From Lentilactobacillus diolivorans DSM 14421 (GTDB taxonomy: Bacteria > Bacillota > Bacilli > Lactobacillales > Lactobacillaceae): a stretch of DNA of 47,093 bases. The position numbers were made by a program, and so were the translations under genes. The notes beneath the pieces were generated by a model. That model saw nothing but the letters and a program-made list of their open reading frames with translations, was not told where the DNA came from and searched no databases. The stretch covers positions 1-47,093 of the forward strand of contig NZ_AZEY01000101.1 in assembly GCF_001434255.1 (NCBI RefSeq). The letters are read 5' to 3'. Each line of letters opens with the position of its first letter. Within the stretch, counting starts at the first letter, position 1. Positions 8,957 through 20,236 of this stretch are shown here, piece after piece.

Positions 8957-9748
8957 CTATTTATTTCGATTATACACATTAATCACAATCCGAATTTTAC
9001 CTTTTTTAGTAACGCCGGCAATTTCCTTAATGATAATTCGGCCATGGCCACGCACAGAAATAATATCCTGAATCGATAATTCCAAATCAGGACGATCAGT
9101 TTGAACCCAATTAATTCGGACAAAACCACCATCGACTAATTCTTTAGCATGATGCCTGGAAATATGAAAGCCCTCGCTAATTAACGCATCAACACGCAGC
9201 GATGATACTGTTGTTGTGGCAGACTCACTTTCGTCAATTGGGACAATTATTTCCTCCGGCGAAATGGTTTTTAGCTTGATTTTAATTTTACCGATTCGAT
9301 CAACTTGGGCACGCAAATAATCAGCCATTTCATTTTCACATAAAAATTGCCATGTTAAACCATCACTAATAATGTCACCAATCACATCCCGATCAATCCC
9401 AGCCCCCATAACTGAACCCAAAATTTGACCATGCGATAGCGTGGCAAATTTTGTTGGGTAATCAATCTGAAACGCAGTTATTTGAAAATCATCAGCAGTG
9501 GGCGTGAAGTAATCTGGAAAAGCAATTGCCCGCTTCATTTCAGCATTTGGATAACCACCAAAAGTTTTAAATGTAATACCATCATACCGATTAACAATTG
9601 TCTCAAGAATGTATAATTGGCGTGGATTCAAAAAATTAGTAAGGATCGGCCGGTATTCATTCTGTACCCGGCCACTTAAATTATCAATCGATTCCAAAAA
9701 AGGCAGTTCATCAGGTCGATAATGTTGGGAAACATTGGACTCCACCAC
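8957..9748 (-). CDS. ylmH: YlmH-type S4 RNA-binding protein
   Basis: A 263-residue protein of the YlmH family, linked to division clusters; in Bacillus YlmH acts on stalled ribosomes. The C-terminal S4 domain begins near residue 185 (SSLRVDALISEGFHISR) and contains VRINW. The N-terminal part carries the family's YPNAEMKRAIAFPDYF region. The start is GTG at 9748, after AGGGGT. It lies between yggT and divIVA as in most Firmicutes. Confidence 0.93.
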   Translation of the reverse strand: MVESNVSQHYRPDELPFLESIDNLSGRVQNEYRPILTNFLNPRQLYILETIVNRYDGITFKTFGGYPNAEMKRAIAFPDYFTPTADDFQITAFQIDYPTKFATLSHGQILGSVMGAGIDRDVIGDIISDGLTWQFLCENEMADYLRAQVDRIGKIKIKLKTISPEEIIVPIDESESATTTVSSLRVDALISEGFHISRHHAKELVDGGFVRINWVQTDRPDLELSIQDIISVRGHGRIIIKEIAGVTKKGKIRIVINVYNRNK

Positions 9749-9769
9749 GGTAATACCCCTCTTCTTACT

Positions 9770-10045
9770 TTAAACGCCGAGTAGTAATCTGCCAAGGTAG
9801 GTAATCCCACCCTGAACTAGTGACAGCACAATTAAGGCAACAACCGGGGCCAAACTAATCATCCCCACTGTTGCAAAATCAAATAAGCGTTCAAATGGTT
9901 CAACAATCCGAGCCAAGAAACGGCCAATAGCCGTTCCGTACGCATTTGGAAACCAGCTCATCAATGCATAAACGACGATCGCCAACATATATATACTGAT
10001 TATTTTGTTTAATAACCAAACTACAAATAAAACTATCGATACCAA
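9770..10045 (-). CDS. ylmG: YggT family membrane protein
   Basis: A 91-residue integral membrane protein with two hydrophobic segments (about 3-28 and 62-85) separated by the conserved SWFPNAYGTAIGRFLARIVEPFE-type loop (residues ~30-52). YggT/YlmG proteins are linked to membrane or division-site organisation; the molecular role is poorly known. The start is TTG, seven bases after AAGGAG. Flanked by sepF and ylmH. Confidence 0.92.
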   Translation of the reverse strand: MVSIVLFVVWLLNKIISIYMLAIVVYALMSWFPNAYGTAIGRFLARIVEPFERLFDFATVGMISLAPVVALIVLSLVQGGITYLGRLLLGV

Positions 10046-10097
10046 TATGCTGCTCCTTAAATTTACTTATCTAAGCTAATTGCCAAACCTAATCATT

Positions 10098-10466
10098 TTA
10101 CTTGGTAACCTGGAAATTTTTCGGCGAACAAATAAAAATATTTTCGCCCAACCGGTTAATTGAGCCATGAATGGCAAATAATACACCATTCAAAAAATCA
10201 ACCATTCTAGCGGATGAGCGAACATCAAGTTTGTCTAGCTTGATAATAACTGCATTATCATCCAACAATTTTTGAGCAATTGGCTCAACATCTGTATAAT
10301 TTGCTGGTTCAAATACGACGATCTTACTGGATTCTATTTGTTGTCGGCTCATTGGTACTACATTACCGCCTGTCTTAGCTGGTTTTTCAACATCTGTTTC
10401 AGTATCAATATTCGGCTTTGGGGTTTCCATTCCGAAGAAATTGGCTAAATTAAATTTTTGTGACAT
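10098..10466 (-). CDS. sepF: Cell division protein SepF
   Basis: SepF polymerises into rings, binds the FtsZ C-terminus and anchors it to the membrane through an N-terminal amphipathic helix. In the 122-residue form chosen here the anchor is MSQKFNLANFFG, and the DUF552 core follows the linker (SKIVVFEPANYTD onward). The ATG at 10466 has AAAGGA seven bases upstream; an in-frame GTG seven codons earlier lies upstream of that site and is rejected. It directly follows ftsZ. Confidence 0.95.
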   Translation of the reverse strand: MSQKFNLANFFGMETPKPNIDTETDVEKPAKTGGNVVPMSRQQIESSKIVVFEPANYTDVEPIAQKLLDDNAVIIKLDKLDVRSSARMVDFLNGVLFAIHGSINRLGENIFICSPKNFQVTK

Positions 10467-10519
10467 GTTGTGTCCTTTCGTATTCACCCTAATCGATAAA
10501 TACCGGCCACGCTAATCAA

Positions 10520-11812
10520 CTATCTATGATTACGACGATGTTTGAAGAATGGTGGAACATCATCCTGAGAATTCCCAGTATCTTCCTTCTTCTTATCATC
10601 GGAACCAACATCAGGTTGAAATGGATCAAAATCTTTCTTTTCAACATCGCTAAATTCGTCATCTTCAGAAACGGCTGGTCTAGCTGCTGATGGTTGCTTT
10701 CTAATGTCCCAATTACCCAGTGGATCATTGTGGGCTGATTGGCTGTTATCATCAGAATTTGTCGTCTTACGATCAGTTGATTGCGGACGCGCAGTTGGCT
10801 GTTGTGGTCGGACACTCCGAGTTCTTCTGGATGCCAGTCGACCTTCTTCAGCCTTCTTCTTATCGATTCCAGTTGCAATAACCGTCACCCGAACCTCATC
10901 ACCCAAAGACTCATCAATTGAGGTTCCAAAGATGATATTAACATCGCTGGTTGCGGCTTGGGAAACAATGTCCGAAGCATCTTGGGCTTCAAACAATGAC
11001 AGATCCGGACCCCCGGTAATATTCAGTAATACTTGTTCAGCACCATCAATTGAAACTTCTAATAGTGGTGATGAGATTGCCTTCTTAGTTGCTTCTGCCG
11101 TTCGATTTTCACCGTTAGCAGTTCCAACTCCCATAAGGGCAGACCCTTGATTTTGCATTGTAGTCTTAACATCAGCAAAGTCAAGGTTAACGTATCCTGG
11201 ACTTGTAATTAAATCTGAGATTCCCTGAACACCTTGGCGTAATACATTATCTGCTTCTTTAAAGGCATCCATCATTGGTGTCTTTTTATCAACCATTTCT
11301 AAAAGTCGGTTGTTCGAGATCACAATTAAAGTATCGACGTTCTGCTTAAGTTGTGTCACCCCTTCATCAGCATATTTTGCACGCTTGGGGCCCTCAAAAC
11401 TAAATGGCCGGGTAACAACGCCTACAGTTAATGCGCCCTGATCTTTAGCAATCTTGGCAACGATTGGTGCTGCACCATTACCAGTGCCACCGCCCATTCC
11501 GGCAGTAACGAAAACCATGTCAGCACCCTCAAGTGCCTCGGTAATAGCTTCCTCACTTTCTTCTGCAGCTTTGGCACCAATATCTGGATTAGAACCTGCC
11601 CCTAAGCCTCGAGTTAATTTGGGACCAAGTTGGATTCTGGTTTCTGCTTTCGAAGTTGCCAGAGCCTGTACATCAGTGTTGGCAACAATAAATTCTACGC
11701 CTTTGACATCTGAGCTGATCATTGTATTAACGGCATTACTGCCACCGCCACCGACTCCGATGACTTTTATATTTGCACCGTGATTATCGGTGGAGTCTAA
11801 TGAATATTCCAT
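10520..11812 (-). CDS. ftsZ: Cell division GTPase FtsZ
   Basis: Tubulin homologue forming the Z ring. In the 430-residue protein, [15 protein letters not shown] (about 15-30) starts the GTPase domain, and the tubulin signature [10 protein letters not shown] is near residues 106-115. The T7-loop region with VNLDFADV follows near 205. A long variable linker (about 320-415, rich in Ser/Asp/Pro/Gln) leads to the conserved peptide [10 protein letters not shown], which binds FtsA and SepF. A GGAGG site precedes the ATG. Located between ftsA and sepF. Confidence 0.98.
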   Translation of the reverse strand: MEYSLDSTDNHGANIKVIGVGGGGSNAVNTMISSDVKGVEFIVANTDVQALATSKAETRIQLGPKLTRGLGAGSNPDIGAKAAEESEEAITEALEGADMVFVTAGMGGGTGNGAAPIVAKIAKDQGALTVGVVTRPFSFEGPKRAKYADEGVTQLKQNVDTLIVISNNRLLEMVDKKTPMMDAFKEADNVLRQGVQGISDLITSPGYVNLDFADVKTTMQNQGSALMGVGTANGENRTAEATKKAISSPLLEVSIDGAEQVLLNITGGPDLSLFEAQDASDIVSQAATSDVNIIFGTSIDESLGDEVRVTVIATGIDKKKAEEGRLASRRTRSVRPQQPTARPQSTDRKTTNSDDNSQSAHNDPLGNWDIRKQPSAARPAVSEDDEFSDVEKKDFDPFQPDVGSDDKKKEDTGNSQDDVPPFFKHRRNHR

Positions 11813-11838
11813 AATTGTTTTTACCTCCGTTAAAGTGC

Positions 11839-13143
11839 CTAATCGAAGAAATCGCTAAAGAAATTCCGGATTCCTTGGCCACGTTTCTTTTTCTGTGTTT
11901 GTCGTTTCGGTTTATTTGGTTTATCTGACACAGGGTCTGGTGTATCGTGAGAATCTGTTAGTTTAGGAACCTTGGTTAATGTGGCACCAACGGCCGATCT
12001 AACAATCATATCAACGTCTGCCAAATCGGCAAAATAAGATACTAGTGAAAGTGCAGCTGTAAATGATGGATGTCGCAATCCCATCTGATCAGGAATATAG
12101 ACTCTGACATTTGTGTTAAATTGGTCAGCGGCTAATTCGGCAATTCCCGGAAGTGCAGCTACCCCACCAGTTAAAACAATTCCACCAGGTAAATCCAACG
12201 CTTGAATTTGATTTAAACGATCTTTAATTCGATCAAAGATTTGGCTGAGACGAGCCTCGATAATCTCTGCAAGATACCGTTCATCAATATATGTCGGCTC
12301 TGTTTGGCCAACGACTTCAACTGGAAACTCATTATCAGCTGAAGCCTGCAAAGAATCTGCATAACCGTAATCGCGCTTAATTTTTTCTGCGCTCTGCATC
12401 GATGTATTCAAAACAATTGAAATGTCTTTGGTAATGTAGCCGCCACCTTCTGAGTCAGTCGTTGCATATTTTAATTGATGATCATGAATAACCGAAGCCG
12501 TCGTTTGACCGCCACCAAGATCCACAATAATTGTCCCAAAATCTTGTTCACCATCATTTAATATCACATGACTTTCAGCCAATGGGGTTAATACTGTTGA
12601 TACAATATTCAAGCCAGCTTTTTCAACTGCCTTTTGAAGATTGTGCATGATACCCTTTGATCCACTGATTAGCTTGCCACGCATTTCAAGTCGCACGCCC
12701 ACCATTCCCCGTGGATCCTTTATCCCGTCAAATCCATCAACGATAAATTCTTCCGGTTGGATATCAATCACTTCTCGCTCTTGGGGCAGACTAGTGCCCA
12801 GAGCAGATGCTGCAACATTACGAACATCTTCGGCCGTGATTTCTCTTGATTGATCATCAAGGGTAATTAAACCATTACACGGTTCAATTCGCAGCATATT
12901 TGCCGGTACACTAACAACAACATCTTTAATTTCAATACTTGCCTTTTCTTGAGCTTGACTTACGGCACCTCTAATTGCCTCAGCCGCCTGATCAATATCA
13001 ACAATCACACCGCGGCTTAAACCATTAGAAGGCTTATTCCCCACACCAATAACGTTCAATTGCCCTTTTACTTTTTCTGCAACAATTACTTTTATTGAGG
13101 TAGTTCCTATATCAAGTCCCACATACAAACCCGAATTATCCAT
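11839..13143 (-). CDS. ftsA: Cell division protein FtsA
   Basis: Actin-like ATPase that anchors FtsZ to the membrane and recruits later divisome proteins. The 434 residues show [14 protein letters not shown] at the N-terminus (phosphate 1 motif), [14 protein letters not shown] near 205 (phosphate 2), and [11 protein letters not shown] (adenosine motif). It ends with the amphipathic [11 protein letters not shown] membrane helix after a basic linker ([11 protein letters not shown]). The ATG at 13143 follows GGAGG by 12 nt; the earlier in-frame ATG contains that site within its own codons and is rejected. Confidence 0.96.
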   Translation of the reverse strand: MDNSGLYVGLDIGTTSIKVIVAEKVKGQLNVIGVGNKPSNGLSRGVIVDIDQAAEAIRGAVSQAQEKASIEIKDVVVSVPANMLRIEPCNGLITLDDQSREITAEDVRNVAASALGTSLPQEREVIDIQPEEFIVDGFDGIKDPRGMVGVRLEMRGKLISGSKGIMHNLQKAVEKAGLNIVSTVLTPLAESHVILNDGEQDFGTIIVDLGGGQTTASVIHDHQLKYATTDSEGGGYITKDISIVLNTSMQSAEKIKRDYGYADSLQASADNEFPVEVVGQTEPTYIDERYLAEIIEARLSQIFDRIKDRLNQIQALDLPGGIVLTGGVAALPGIAELAADQFNTNVRVYIPDQMGLRHPSFTAALSLVSYFADLADVDMIVRSAVGATLTKVPKLTDSHDTPDPVSDKPNKPKRQTQKKKRGQGIRNFFSDFFD

Positions 13144-13179
13144 ATATGTAAGGAACCTCCACATCTAGAATATTTTCTG

Positions 13180-13208
13180 AACATAACATAAGTTTAACAC
13201 AATCACAA
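13180..13208 (-). promoter_or_regulatory. Possible internal promoter for ftsA-ftsZ
   Basis: TTGTGA (13208-13203) and TATGTT (13185-13180) are 17 nt apart on the minus strand, in the 124-nt gap between divIB and ftsA. A promoter here would raise ftsAZ expression above that of the upstream dcw genes. Confidence 0.35.
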
Positions 13209-13267
13209 CACCGGAAAAAGTTAAATCGAAGCGAATAGCAAGCGATGAGCCTTACTTATTCAGTTAA

Positions 13268-14071
13268 TCATTTCTTTGTAATCGGATATGAATAAGCCCC
13301 GACTTCCAGGTTGATAATACTTTTAACTTTGAGCTTTGAATTGATACTTGGATAGTAGTCCATTTTATCGCCAAAACTATCAATCGAAGCATACACGCGA
13401 TTACCATCGTGCATATGCAAGAAGACTCGATCGGGATTACTCTTTGTGGGCGAATAGCTGATGGTGCCAATACTGGCACGAACCGGCGGATCAATTCGGC
13501 GATACTGTTGAACCGTTCGTCGGAGTCGCTTGGCATTATGGAATTTTTTTAAAATTGGAAAACCAGCCCGTGGGTTTAGCACTTTATCTTTGATAATGAC
13601 ACCGCTTTTTAAAATCGGCTGGTAACCACCATTTCCATATAAGTAACCAATTGTTGGATATTCAGCAACCTTTATCGTCACTTGATTAAAATGAAGGAGT
13701 TTAATTTCAACCGATTGCATCCGTTGACTACGTTTTTTTAACTCTGCGGCCATCTTTTCCGTCTTTCCCCAAACCGAAATCAGCGGTGTCCCCTTTTTAA
13801 TTGGTGAATAATGCTTAATCTGTTTAATACTGACAATCTCGTTTCCAGTAATTCGCACGCTGCTAACCCGGCTGTAAGGTGAAATGAAGAACCCCATAAC
13901 CGCAATAATCAACAGCGCTAACAAAATTAGTGGTGACATCTTCTTTAAATTATGCCGCTGGTACGCTTTTAAAAAATGTCGTTTCTGTTTAGTAACCGGA
14001 TCTTGACCAACATGCTGGTTTGCCTGCTGCCAGGGCGTCATATTAGTTTGATTATCATTCTTCTTTCCCAA
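13268..14071 (-). CDS. divIB: Cell division protein DivIB/FtsQ
   Basis: Bitopic divisome protein that forms a complex with FtsL and DivIC. The 267 residues begin with a basic cytosolic tail of about 50 residues. One transmembrane segment follows (about 52-72, MSPLILLALLIIAVMGFFI), then a POTRA-type domain (VSSVRITGNEIVSIKQI) and the outer beta domain. The start is TTG with GGGGGT upstream. It lies between murG and ftsA, the usual place. Confidence 0.93.
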   Translation of the reverse strand: MGKKNDNQTNMTPWQQANQHVGQDPVTKQKRHFLKAYQRHNLKKMSPLILLALLIIAVMGFFISPYSRVSSVRITGNEIVSIKQIKHYSPIKKGTPLISVWGKTEKMAAELKKRSQRMQSVEIKLLHFNQVTIKVAEYPTIGYLYGNGGYQPILKSGVIIKDKVLNPRAGFPILKKFHNAKRLRRTVQQYRRIDPPVRASIGTISYSPTKSNPDRVFLHMHDGNRVYASIDSFGDKMDYYPSINSKLKVKSIINLEVGAYSYPITKK

Positions 14072-14095
14072 AGTTACTAACCCCCGATAACTTTT

Positions 14096-15187
14096 TTAAT
14101 GCATTAACGCCCGTGCCATCTCCAAAATCTTATCAGCTGAATCAATAACACCAAGTTTTTTTGAATTATCTGACATTTTCTCACGTGCCTGCTGATCATG
14201 CATCAATTGGTCAACAGCTTTTAATAAACTTTCACCATCAAGGTCGGCCTGCTTAATCATTAATGCAGCTCCCCGATTAACAAGACTCATGGTATTTTTA
14301 GTTTGATGATCGGCAGTAACGTAAGGACTTGGAATCAATACTGATGGAACTCCCAACGCAGTGATTTCAGCAATACTCGTTGCGCCAGCCCGACCAACAA
14401 TCAAATCAACTCTTGGTAAAACCTTTGGCATATTGTCTATGTAAGGTAGGACTTTAATATTGTCATTAATTTTATTCTTGGCTAATTGATGCATAACTTC
14501 ATCATACCGTTTTTGACCAGTCACAAAAACAACCTGATATTTACGTCGATTAAAACCACTCATCGCAGAGACAACGGCATTATTAATCGCAGGAGCACCC
14601 TGACTCCCACCAAAAATCAGCGCTGTGGGCTCATTATCTGCCAAGCCAATCTCTGACCATTTAAAATCACTTTTCATGTGAGCAACTTGTTGTGCACGTG
14701 GGTTACCGGCGAAAACAACCTTTTGGGCAGGAAACTGGTCTTTGGCTTCATGAAATCCAATGGCAATTTTATCAACATACCGACTTAAAAATTTGTTAGT
14801 TAGCCCCACAACACTATTTTGTTCATGAATGATTGTTGGAATATGGGCTTTAGCTGCCGCGTAAACAACCGCACCAGAAACGTAGCCCCCGGTTCCGATT
14901 ACAACATCCGGTTTAAAGTCTTTAATAATTTTTTTGGATTGGTGGACACTCTTAAAGAACAATGCAAGTGTTTTAAAATTTTCAAGCGATAATGATCGCC
15001 GAAATCCTTGGATCTCTAATGCAATAAAATCAAGACCCTGTTTGGGGACAATTGAGCTCTCCAATCCCCGTTTGGACCCAACGTAAAGGACTTTAGAATT
15101 TGGTTCTTGCTTGAGTAAATCTTCAACGATTGCCAATGCGGGATAAATATGTCCGCCAGTCCCGCCACCTGAAATAATAAGTCTCAT
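14096..15187 (-). CDS. murG: UDP-GlcNAc:lipid I GlcNAc transferase MurG
   Basis: Adds GlcNAc to lipid I to make lipid II at the inner face of the membrane. The GT-B protein of 363 residues starts with [15 protein letters not shown], the lipid-pyrophosphate loop, and has [11 protein letters not shown] near residue 195 and the donor-binding [13 protein letters not shown] near 267. Its ATG overlaps the murD stop by 4 nt (ATGA), indicating translational coupling. Confidence 0.97.
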   Translation of the reverse strand: MRLIISGGGTGGHIYPALAIVEDLLKQEPNSKVLYVGSKRGLESSIVPKQGLDFIALEIQGFRRSLSLENFKTLALFFKSVHQSKKIIKDFKPDVVIGTGGYVSGAVVYAAAKAHIPTIIHEQNSVVGLTNKFLSRYVDKIAIGFHEAKDQFPAQKVVFAGNPRAQQVAHMKSDFKWSEIGLADNEPTALIFGGSQGAPAINNAVVSAMSGFNRRKYQVVFVTGQKRYDEVMHQLAKNKINDNIKVLPYIDNMPKVLPRVDLIVGRAGATSIAEITALGVPSVLIPSPYVTADHQTKNTMSLVNRGAALMIKQADLDGESLLKAVDQLMHDQQAREKMSDNSKKLGVIDSADKILEMARALMH

Positions 15188-16566
15188 TGCCGTTCCTCCT
15201 GCTTGTGGGTCAACTTTTCGACATCCTTGATAAATTCATCACCGCGTTGTTCAAATGTTTTAAATTGATCCCAACTGGCATTTGCAGGTGAAAGCAACAC
15301 AATGTCACCCGTATCACTATATTGATAAGCAGTTGGTACAGCTTGATCCAAATTATCAACCTTAGTAATTTTTTGAACACCGGCATCCTTTAACGCATCC
15401 GCCAACAAATCAGCAGTTTGGCCAAACAAGACAGCTGCTTTAACATGTTTTTTAAATTGGGGAATAAGCTTTTCAAACGTATACCCTCGATCCAGCCCAC
15501 CAGCGAGCAGTACAACGGGGCGATCAAAGCCATCTAATGCCATCTCGGTGGCTTCAATGTCAGTGGCTTTCGAGTCATTATAAAAGCGCCGACCCTCAGA
15601 TTCCAGAACATACTGGACTCGATGACGAACACCACTAAAGGTTTCCAAAACGTTTGTAATTGCTAAATTTGATTTTCCTAAAATCTTTGCAACGGCAATT
15701 GCGGCCAACGCGTTCTCAACGTTTTGTTTACCTGGAACTTTAATATCGTCGGCATTCATGATAAATTCATCGTTATAATAAAGCTTACCGTTTTTTTCAT
15801 ATGCACCGTGGCTGATTTCAGTTTTTCGCGCAAATGGAACAACCTTGGCACGGCTGCGTTTGCTGAGCTGCCGCCATTCGTCCGAATCAAAATTAACAAC
15901 AAAATAATCATCCGCTGTCTGATTCATTGTGATTCTCATCTTGGCATTTACATAATTTTTCCGAGTTTTATGATAATCCAAATGATTGGAAAAAATGTTT
16001 GTCAGAACAGCTACGTGTGGATGCAACGTCTTTATTCCCAAAAGCATGAAACTCGACAATTCCATGACCATTGTATCATCAGCAGTCGTTTTCAATGCGG
16101 TATGGGTCGCAGAAATACCAATATTACCAGCCGCGTAAGCACGGCCTTTGGGTCGTTCCTGGTTCAAAATCTTGGTAATCATCGTAACCGTCGTTGTTTT
16201 TCCATTACTTCCTGTAACCCCGATAATTTCAGCATCCGTAATTTGGGAAGCCAACTCAACTTCCGTAATGATCGGCATCCCCTGTTGAACAGCAGCAGCA
16301 ACCACTTGGTTATCGTATGGGATCCCAGGATTCTTAATCATCAGATCAAAATGTTCATTCAAAATATCAGGTGTCTGGTTACCCGTAATTGTTTTAATCC
16401 CATGATCTGTAAGCTCCTTTACCTCAGGCAACTCAGACGCCGGCTTAGAATCATTTAATACAACAGTCGCACCAAGTTCCTGCAGCAATTCTGCAGCATG
16501 AGTGCCACTTTTTCCAGCACCAAGAACCAGAATTTTTTTATTCTTATAGTCATCGATCATTTTCAT
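15184..16566 (-). CDS. murD: UDP-N-acetylmuramoylalanine--D-glutamate ligase MurD
   Basis: Adds D-glutamate to UDP-MurNAc-L-Ala with ATP. The 460 residues contain the N-terminal Rossmann [11 protein letters not shown], the ATP loop [12 protein letters not shown] near residue 115, [10 protein letters not shown] near 190 and the C-terminal FYNDSKATD region. The first ATG (16566) has GAGGTAAT about 10 nt upstream; the ATG two codons later is too far. A 130-nt AT-rich gap without visible signals separates it from mraY. Confidence 0.97.
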   Translation of the reverse strand: MKMIDDYKNKKILVLGAGKSGTHAAELLQELGATVVLNDSKPASELPEVKELTDHGIKTITGNQTPDILNEHFDLMIKNPGIPYDNQVVAAAVQQGMPIITEVELASQITDAEIIGVTGSNGKTTTVTMITKILNQERPKGRAYAAGNIGISATHTALKTTADDTMVMELSSFMLLGIKTLHPHVAVLTNIFSNHLDYHKTRKNYVNAKMRITMNQTADDYFVVNFDSDEWRQLSKRSRAKVVPFARKTEISHGAYEKNGKLYYNDEFIMNADDIKVPGKQNVENALAAIAVAKILGKSNLAITNVLETFSGVRHRVQYVLESEGRRFYNDSKATDIEATEMALDGFDRPVVLLAGGLDRGYTFEKLIPQFKKHVKAAVLFGQTADLLADALKDAGVQKITKVDNLDQAVPTAYQYSDTGDIVLLSPANASWDQFKTFEQRGDEFIKDVEKLTHKQEERQ

Positions 16567-16698
16567 TTGTATGATTACCTCGGTTTATTTTAGATAGAAT
16601 ATATGTCATTATTTTAACTCGCTTAATTTCGTAAAAAATTGCAGAATTTCAAATAGCCAAATAGGTTGGCAACAAAACTCATCATTTCGTCCCAACCC

Positions 16699-17661
16699 TT
16701 ATATAATCGTCATAATACTGATGACCGATGCAATGAGGGCAATCGACCAAAATGTCAGGTCAATTTTCCATTCGGACCAGCCAAGCATTTCAAAGTGATG
16801 ATGGATCGGTGTCATTTTAAAAACTCGTTTACCAGTTAACTTAAATGATGCCACCTGAATCATAACACTTGCTGTTTCCATCACATAAATAATCCCAACC
16901 ATCAATAGTGAAAATTCATGATGAACTAAGATCGAAACGCAAGCTAATGCGCCACCCAAAGCTAACGATCCCATATCTCCCATAAATATTTTAGCTGGCT
17001 TATGATTAAAAATAAAGAAGGCAAGCAATCCGCCGACAACCGACATACAAAAGATGGCAACTTCAACTTGGTGCTGAACCATTGCAATAATCGCATAAGT
17101 TGCAAAAGAAATAACACCCAAACCCGAAACTAAACCATCTAGTCCATCAGTTAAATTAACAGCGTTTGAAAAACCAACTAACCAGAAAACGATAAATAAA
17201 ATGTACCATAGGCCAATGTGCCAATCATTCCCAAACGGCATTTTAATTCCTAATGGAAAACCCTCATGAATATAAACCCATGAAAAAATGACTGCCGCAA
17301 CGATCTGACCCAGCAACTTTTGCCAAGCTTTCAAGCCTTCATTTTGGCGTTTGAACAACTTGATACTGTCATCCCACATTCCAATCAGGCCATACGTTAC
17401 TAGTACAAATAATAAGATCAATAAGGTTGGATTCAATATGTCTTTAAACCAGCCATATATTAAATCAGAAATCACGATTGCAAATATAAATAAAATGCCA
17501 CCCATTGTTGGTGTCCCAGATTTTTTTTCATGCCATCGCGGTCCCTCTTCACGAATCATCTGACCCTCATGTTTGCTACGGAAGTATTTAATTAAGCTCG
17601 GCATCAATAATGCCGTTATAAAAAAACTGCTTAGCAAAGGTAGTACCCAATTACCCATCAT
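16699..17661 (-). CDS. mraY: Phospho-MurNAc-pentapeptide transferase MraY
   Basis: Integral membrane enzyme that moves phospho-MurNAc-pentapeptide to undecaprenyl phosphate, forming lipid I. The 320 residues have about ten hydrophobic segments. Signatures seen are [10 protein letters not shown] near 50, [12 protein letters not shown] with the metal-binding aspartates near 165, [12 protein letters not shown] near 225 and the [11 protein letters not shown] loop near 285. AAGGATGG lies upstream of the ATG. It follows pbp2B by 20 nt. Confidence 0.97.
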   Translation of the reverse strand: MMGNWVLPLLSSFFITALLMPSLIKYFRSKHEGQMIREEGPRWHEKKSGTPTMGGILFIFAIVISDLIYGWFKDILNPTLLILLFVLVTYGLIGMWDDSIKLFKRQNEGLKAWQKLLGQIVAAVIFSWVYIHEGFPLGIKMPFGNDWHIGLWYILFIVFWLVGFSNAVNLTDGLDGLVSGLGVISFATYAIIAMVQHQVEVAIFCMSVVGGLLAFFIFNHKPAKIFMGDMGSLALGGALACVSILVHHEFSLLMVGIIYVMETASVMIQVASFKLTGKRVFKMTPIHHHFEMLGWSEWKIDLTFWSIALIASVISIMTII

Positions 17662-17681
17662 TCTTATTAACCATCCTTAAA

Positions 17682-19841
17682 TTATTCAAAATTTACTTTT
17701 AATATTTGTTTATTTTTAATTGACGTTGAAAATGCGATACTCTGACTGTCAGCATACCCCTTACCGGTTGATTCCAGCTTCAAGCCAGTTAAATGACAGA
17801 ACGTCTCCACATCATTTTTTGACCAACCAATAATCCTAGGCATTTTCCAACCATGGTTTGTCAAAACGAAGACTCGCTTTTGTTCACGAATTGACTTTCC
17901 AACACTTGGTGATTGTTTGATAATCGTATCACCAGTTCCGATTGACATCACATCAAAGTTCTTTTCTTCTAAAATCCGCTTGGCCTCAGTTGTGGTTTTA
18001 TAAACAACTGAAGGCATTTGTCGTTTAACCGTTGCCTGCTTTGTATTTGCATTTTGAAGTGCCCGAGTCATTACCGGCTTAAAGATCTCTGCCAATAATT
18101 GAGTAGCAGTCTTGGTACCCGTCAGCTTAGGCTGTTTCATCGTAATAAACATCACATACTTGGGGTGATTAGCAGGAACCATTCCAGCAACTGAATAAAG
18201 ATAGCTGTCATCGCCAGATGCATAACCACCATACCCGTTACTTACCTGAGCCGTTCCAGTTTTAGCAGCTACTCGGTAGCCTTTCATCTTATAGTCCTGA
18301 CCAATTCCGTAGCTTTTATAGACGACATCCTGCATGTGCTCACGAACTTTCTTAGCCGTCGCCGAACTGATTGGATGGCCTAAAACTTTCTGACCATATT
18401 GCTTAACAATCTTGCCAGAACTAGGATCAGTAATTTTTGAAATGAAATATGGTTTCATCATTGTACCGTTGTTTGAAACTGCTGTTAGTGCCTGCATCAT
18501 CTGCATTGTAGTTACTTCAATTCCTTGACCAAACGAGGTATCGGCCTGTTCAATTGGATATTTAAATTGAATTCGACCAGAAAGTTCACCCGGCAAACCA
18601 CTGTTGGTGCTCTTTAAAAAGCCAAACTTATGAATGTATTTGTTCCAAGTTTTGGGGCCCATTTGTTGTTCCAAATGAGACATTGCCACGTTACTTGAAA
18701 GTGCAAATCCTTTATTATAAGTAATATAGCCCCAACCATTAGGATCCCAATCTGGAACAATCTTGCCATCAATTGAATATTGCCCGGATTGATACGTATC
18801 ATTCCCGTGAAAATGCCCAGAGTTAATTGCGGCAGATAATGTAAAAATTTTCATCGTTGATCCTGGTTCATAAGTGTCGGCAGTTAATGTGTTAGTCCAA
18901 GCATTCCCAATACCATTCAAGGTTGCAGCATTAAAAGTTGGTCGTTGCGTTGCAGCCACAATCTTTCCGGTCTTTGCATCCATCAGCACTGCATTCATTC
19001 CGGCAGCATGAACCTGGGACTGAACTGAATTCATTTCACTCTCAAGTAAAGTTTGAATCCGTGAATCAATTGTTGTATAGATATTGTCCCCATTTTTAAC
19101 AGGTTTTTCTTTTTGCTTTTTACCAGGTAATTTATATCCATAGACATCATATTGGGCATCCTTATATCCGTTTTGGCCCGCTAACTGACGGTTAAAGGCC
19201 TTTTCAATTCCCATTTGACCAACTAAATTTGTTGTACCCGTTTTTTTATTGTTTTGAGACGTCGCCACACCAATTAAATTAGATGAAAAAACACCGTTCG
19301 GGTATAATCTTGCCTGTTGCTGGATAAAATTGATTCCTGGAAGATGCTGACTTTCAATCTTCTTTTTAGTAATTAAGGAAATGTTCTGACCCGCCCTGCC
19401 AAACTCCACCTGAAATGGATGCCCTTTTTTGGGTGTTAAAAATTGAAGTGCCTTTTTGTTACTAATTGGTAAATACTTGGCAAGGATTTTTGCTGTCTTC
19501 GTTTTATTTGTAACATACAAAGGCTTATTATTAATTCCAATTTGACTCTTATCCAAAACCGCATAAAGTGAATATGTACTTGTATCCTCAGCAATTGGGC
19601 TCCCATTTGCATCATAAATTGTTCCCCGCTTCGCCTTTAATGTTTGGGTTTGGGTATACAACTTTTGGGCCTCACTATTCAAATTGACATTCTTAACATT
19701 CTTGCCAACCGCAATAATCATGAGTCGCGACACAAGAACAAAAAAGACCACAATAAAAATGAAAAACAGCCAAACACCGACAGTTTTTCGATTTTTTCGT
19801 GATTTTAAATTATCTGTGGCCCGATCAGATGAATCCTTCAT
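17682..19841 (-). CDS. pbp2B: Penicillin-binding protein 2B with PASTA domains
   Basis: Class B division-specific transpeptidase (FtsI-like) that cross-links septal peptidoglycan. The 719 residues show a basic cytosolic tail, one transmembrane segment (about 23-47), a dimerisation/pedestal domain, and the transpeptidase domain with the active serine in YEPGSTMKIFT, the SSNVA motif and AAKTGTAQV. Two C-terminal PASTA repeats occupy about 600-719. It overlaps ftsL by 4 nt and precedes mraY, as in Bacillus pbpB. Confidence 0.95.
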   Translation of the reverse strand: MKDSSDRATDNLKSRKNRKTVGVWLFFIFIVVFFVLVSRLMIIAVGKNVKNVNLNSEAQKLYTQTQTLKAKRGTIYDANGSPIAEDTSTYSLYAVLDKSQIGINNKPLYVTNKTKTAKILAKYLPISNKKALQFLTPKKGHPFQVEFGRAGQNISLITKKKIESQHLPGINFIQQQARLYPNGVFSSNLIGVATSQNNKKTGTTNLVGQMGIEKAFNRQLAGQNGYKDAQYDVYGYKLPGKKQKEKPVKNGDNIYTTIDSRIQTLLESEMNSVQSQVHAAGMNAVLMDAKTGKIVAATQRPTFNAATLNGIGNAWTNTLTADTYEPGSTMKIFTLSAAINSGHFHGNDTYQSGQYSIDGKIVPDWDPNGWGYITYNKGFALSSNVAMSHLEQQMGPKTWNKYIHKFGFLKSTNSGLPGELSGRIQFKYPIEQADTSFGQGIEVTTMQMMQALTAVSNNGTMMKPYFISKITDPSSGKIVKQYGQKVLGHPISSATAKKVREHMQDVVYKSYGIGQDYKMKGYRVAAKTGTAQVSNGYGGYASGDDSYLYSVAGMVPANHPKYVMFITMKQPKLTGTKTATQLLAEIFKPVMTRALQNANTKQATVKRQMPSVVYKTTTEAKRILEEKNFDVMSIGTGDTIIKQSPSVGKSIREQKRVFVLTNHGWKMPRIIGWSKNDVETFCHLTGLKLESTGKGYADSQSIAFSTSIKNKQILKVNFE

Positions 19842-20215
19842 TTAGTAACATTCCTTATATTGTGATTCGAAAGTGACATTCCACTCTGCTTGGCAATCTT
19901 ATCAAGTCGACTGCTGCTTTGAAGCTCACCAATCTGTTGCTTTAAATTGGTATTATCATTGCGAACATTAACTGTCTGACTATCCAAATGTTGCAACTGA
20001 TGCTGAGAATTAGATAATGCAATCTTGGAAGATACAACTACTAACATTAGCACAGTTAATAGTGCACTTCCACAAACGATTAGTAACTTTTCAAAAACTG
20101 AAAGATTAAGTCTTTGAGAGACCCTTACTTTTTTTGTGACCACTTGATCAGGTGTTGAAACAACTTTTTTGGGTTCCGCTTGAGCAAAACTACGTGCCAA
20201 ATTATTTTGTTCCAT
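19838..20215 (-). CDS. ftsL: Cell division protein FtsL
   Basis: Small bitopic divisome protein that activates septal wall synthesis with DivIB/DivIC. The 125 residues comprise a cytosolic N-terminus (about 1-38), one transmembrane segment (about 40-64, LLIVCGSALLTVLMLVVVSS) and an extracellular coiled coil rich in Gln/Leu/Asn. Sequence conservation in this family is low; assignment rests on size, topology and position between rsmH and pbp2B. Confidence 0.92.
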   Translation of the reverse strand: MEQNNLARSFAQAEPKKVVSTPDQVVTKKVRVSQRLNLSVFEKLLIVCGSALLTVLMLVVVSSKIALSNSQHQLQHLDSQTVNVRNDNTNLKQQIGELQSSSRLDKIAKQSGMSLSNHNIRNVTK

Positions 20216-20236
20216 AATTATGTATTCTTCCTTTTT

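Noticed and set aside
15724-16458. A 244-codon open frame antisense to murD
   Set aside because: Lies fully within a conserved gene on the other strand; no ribosome site, implausible composition.
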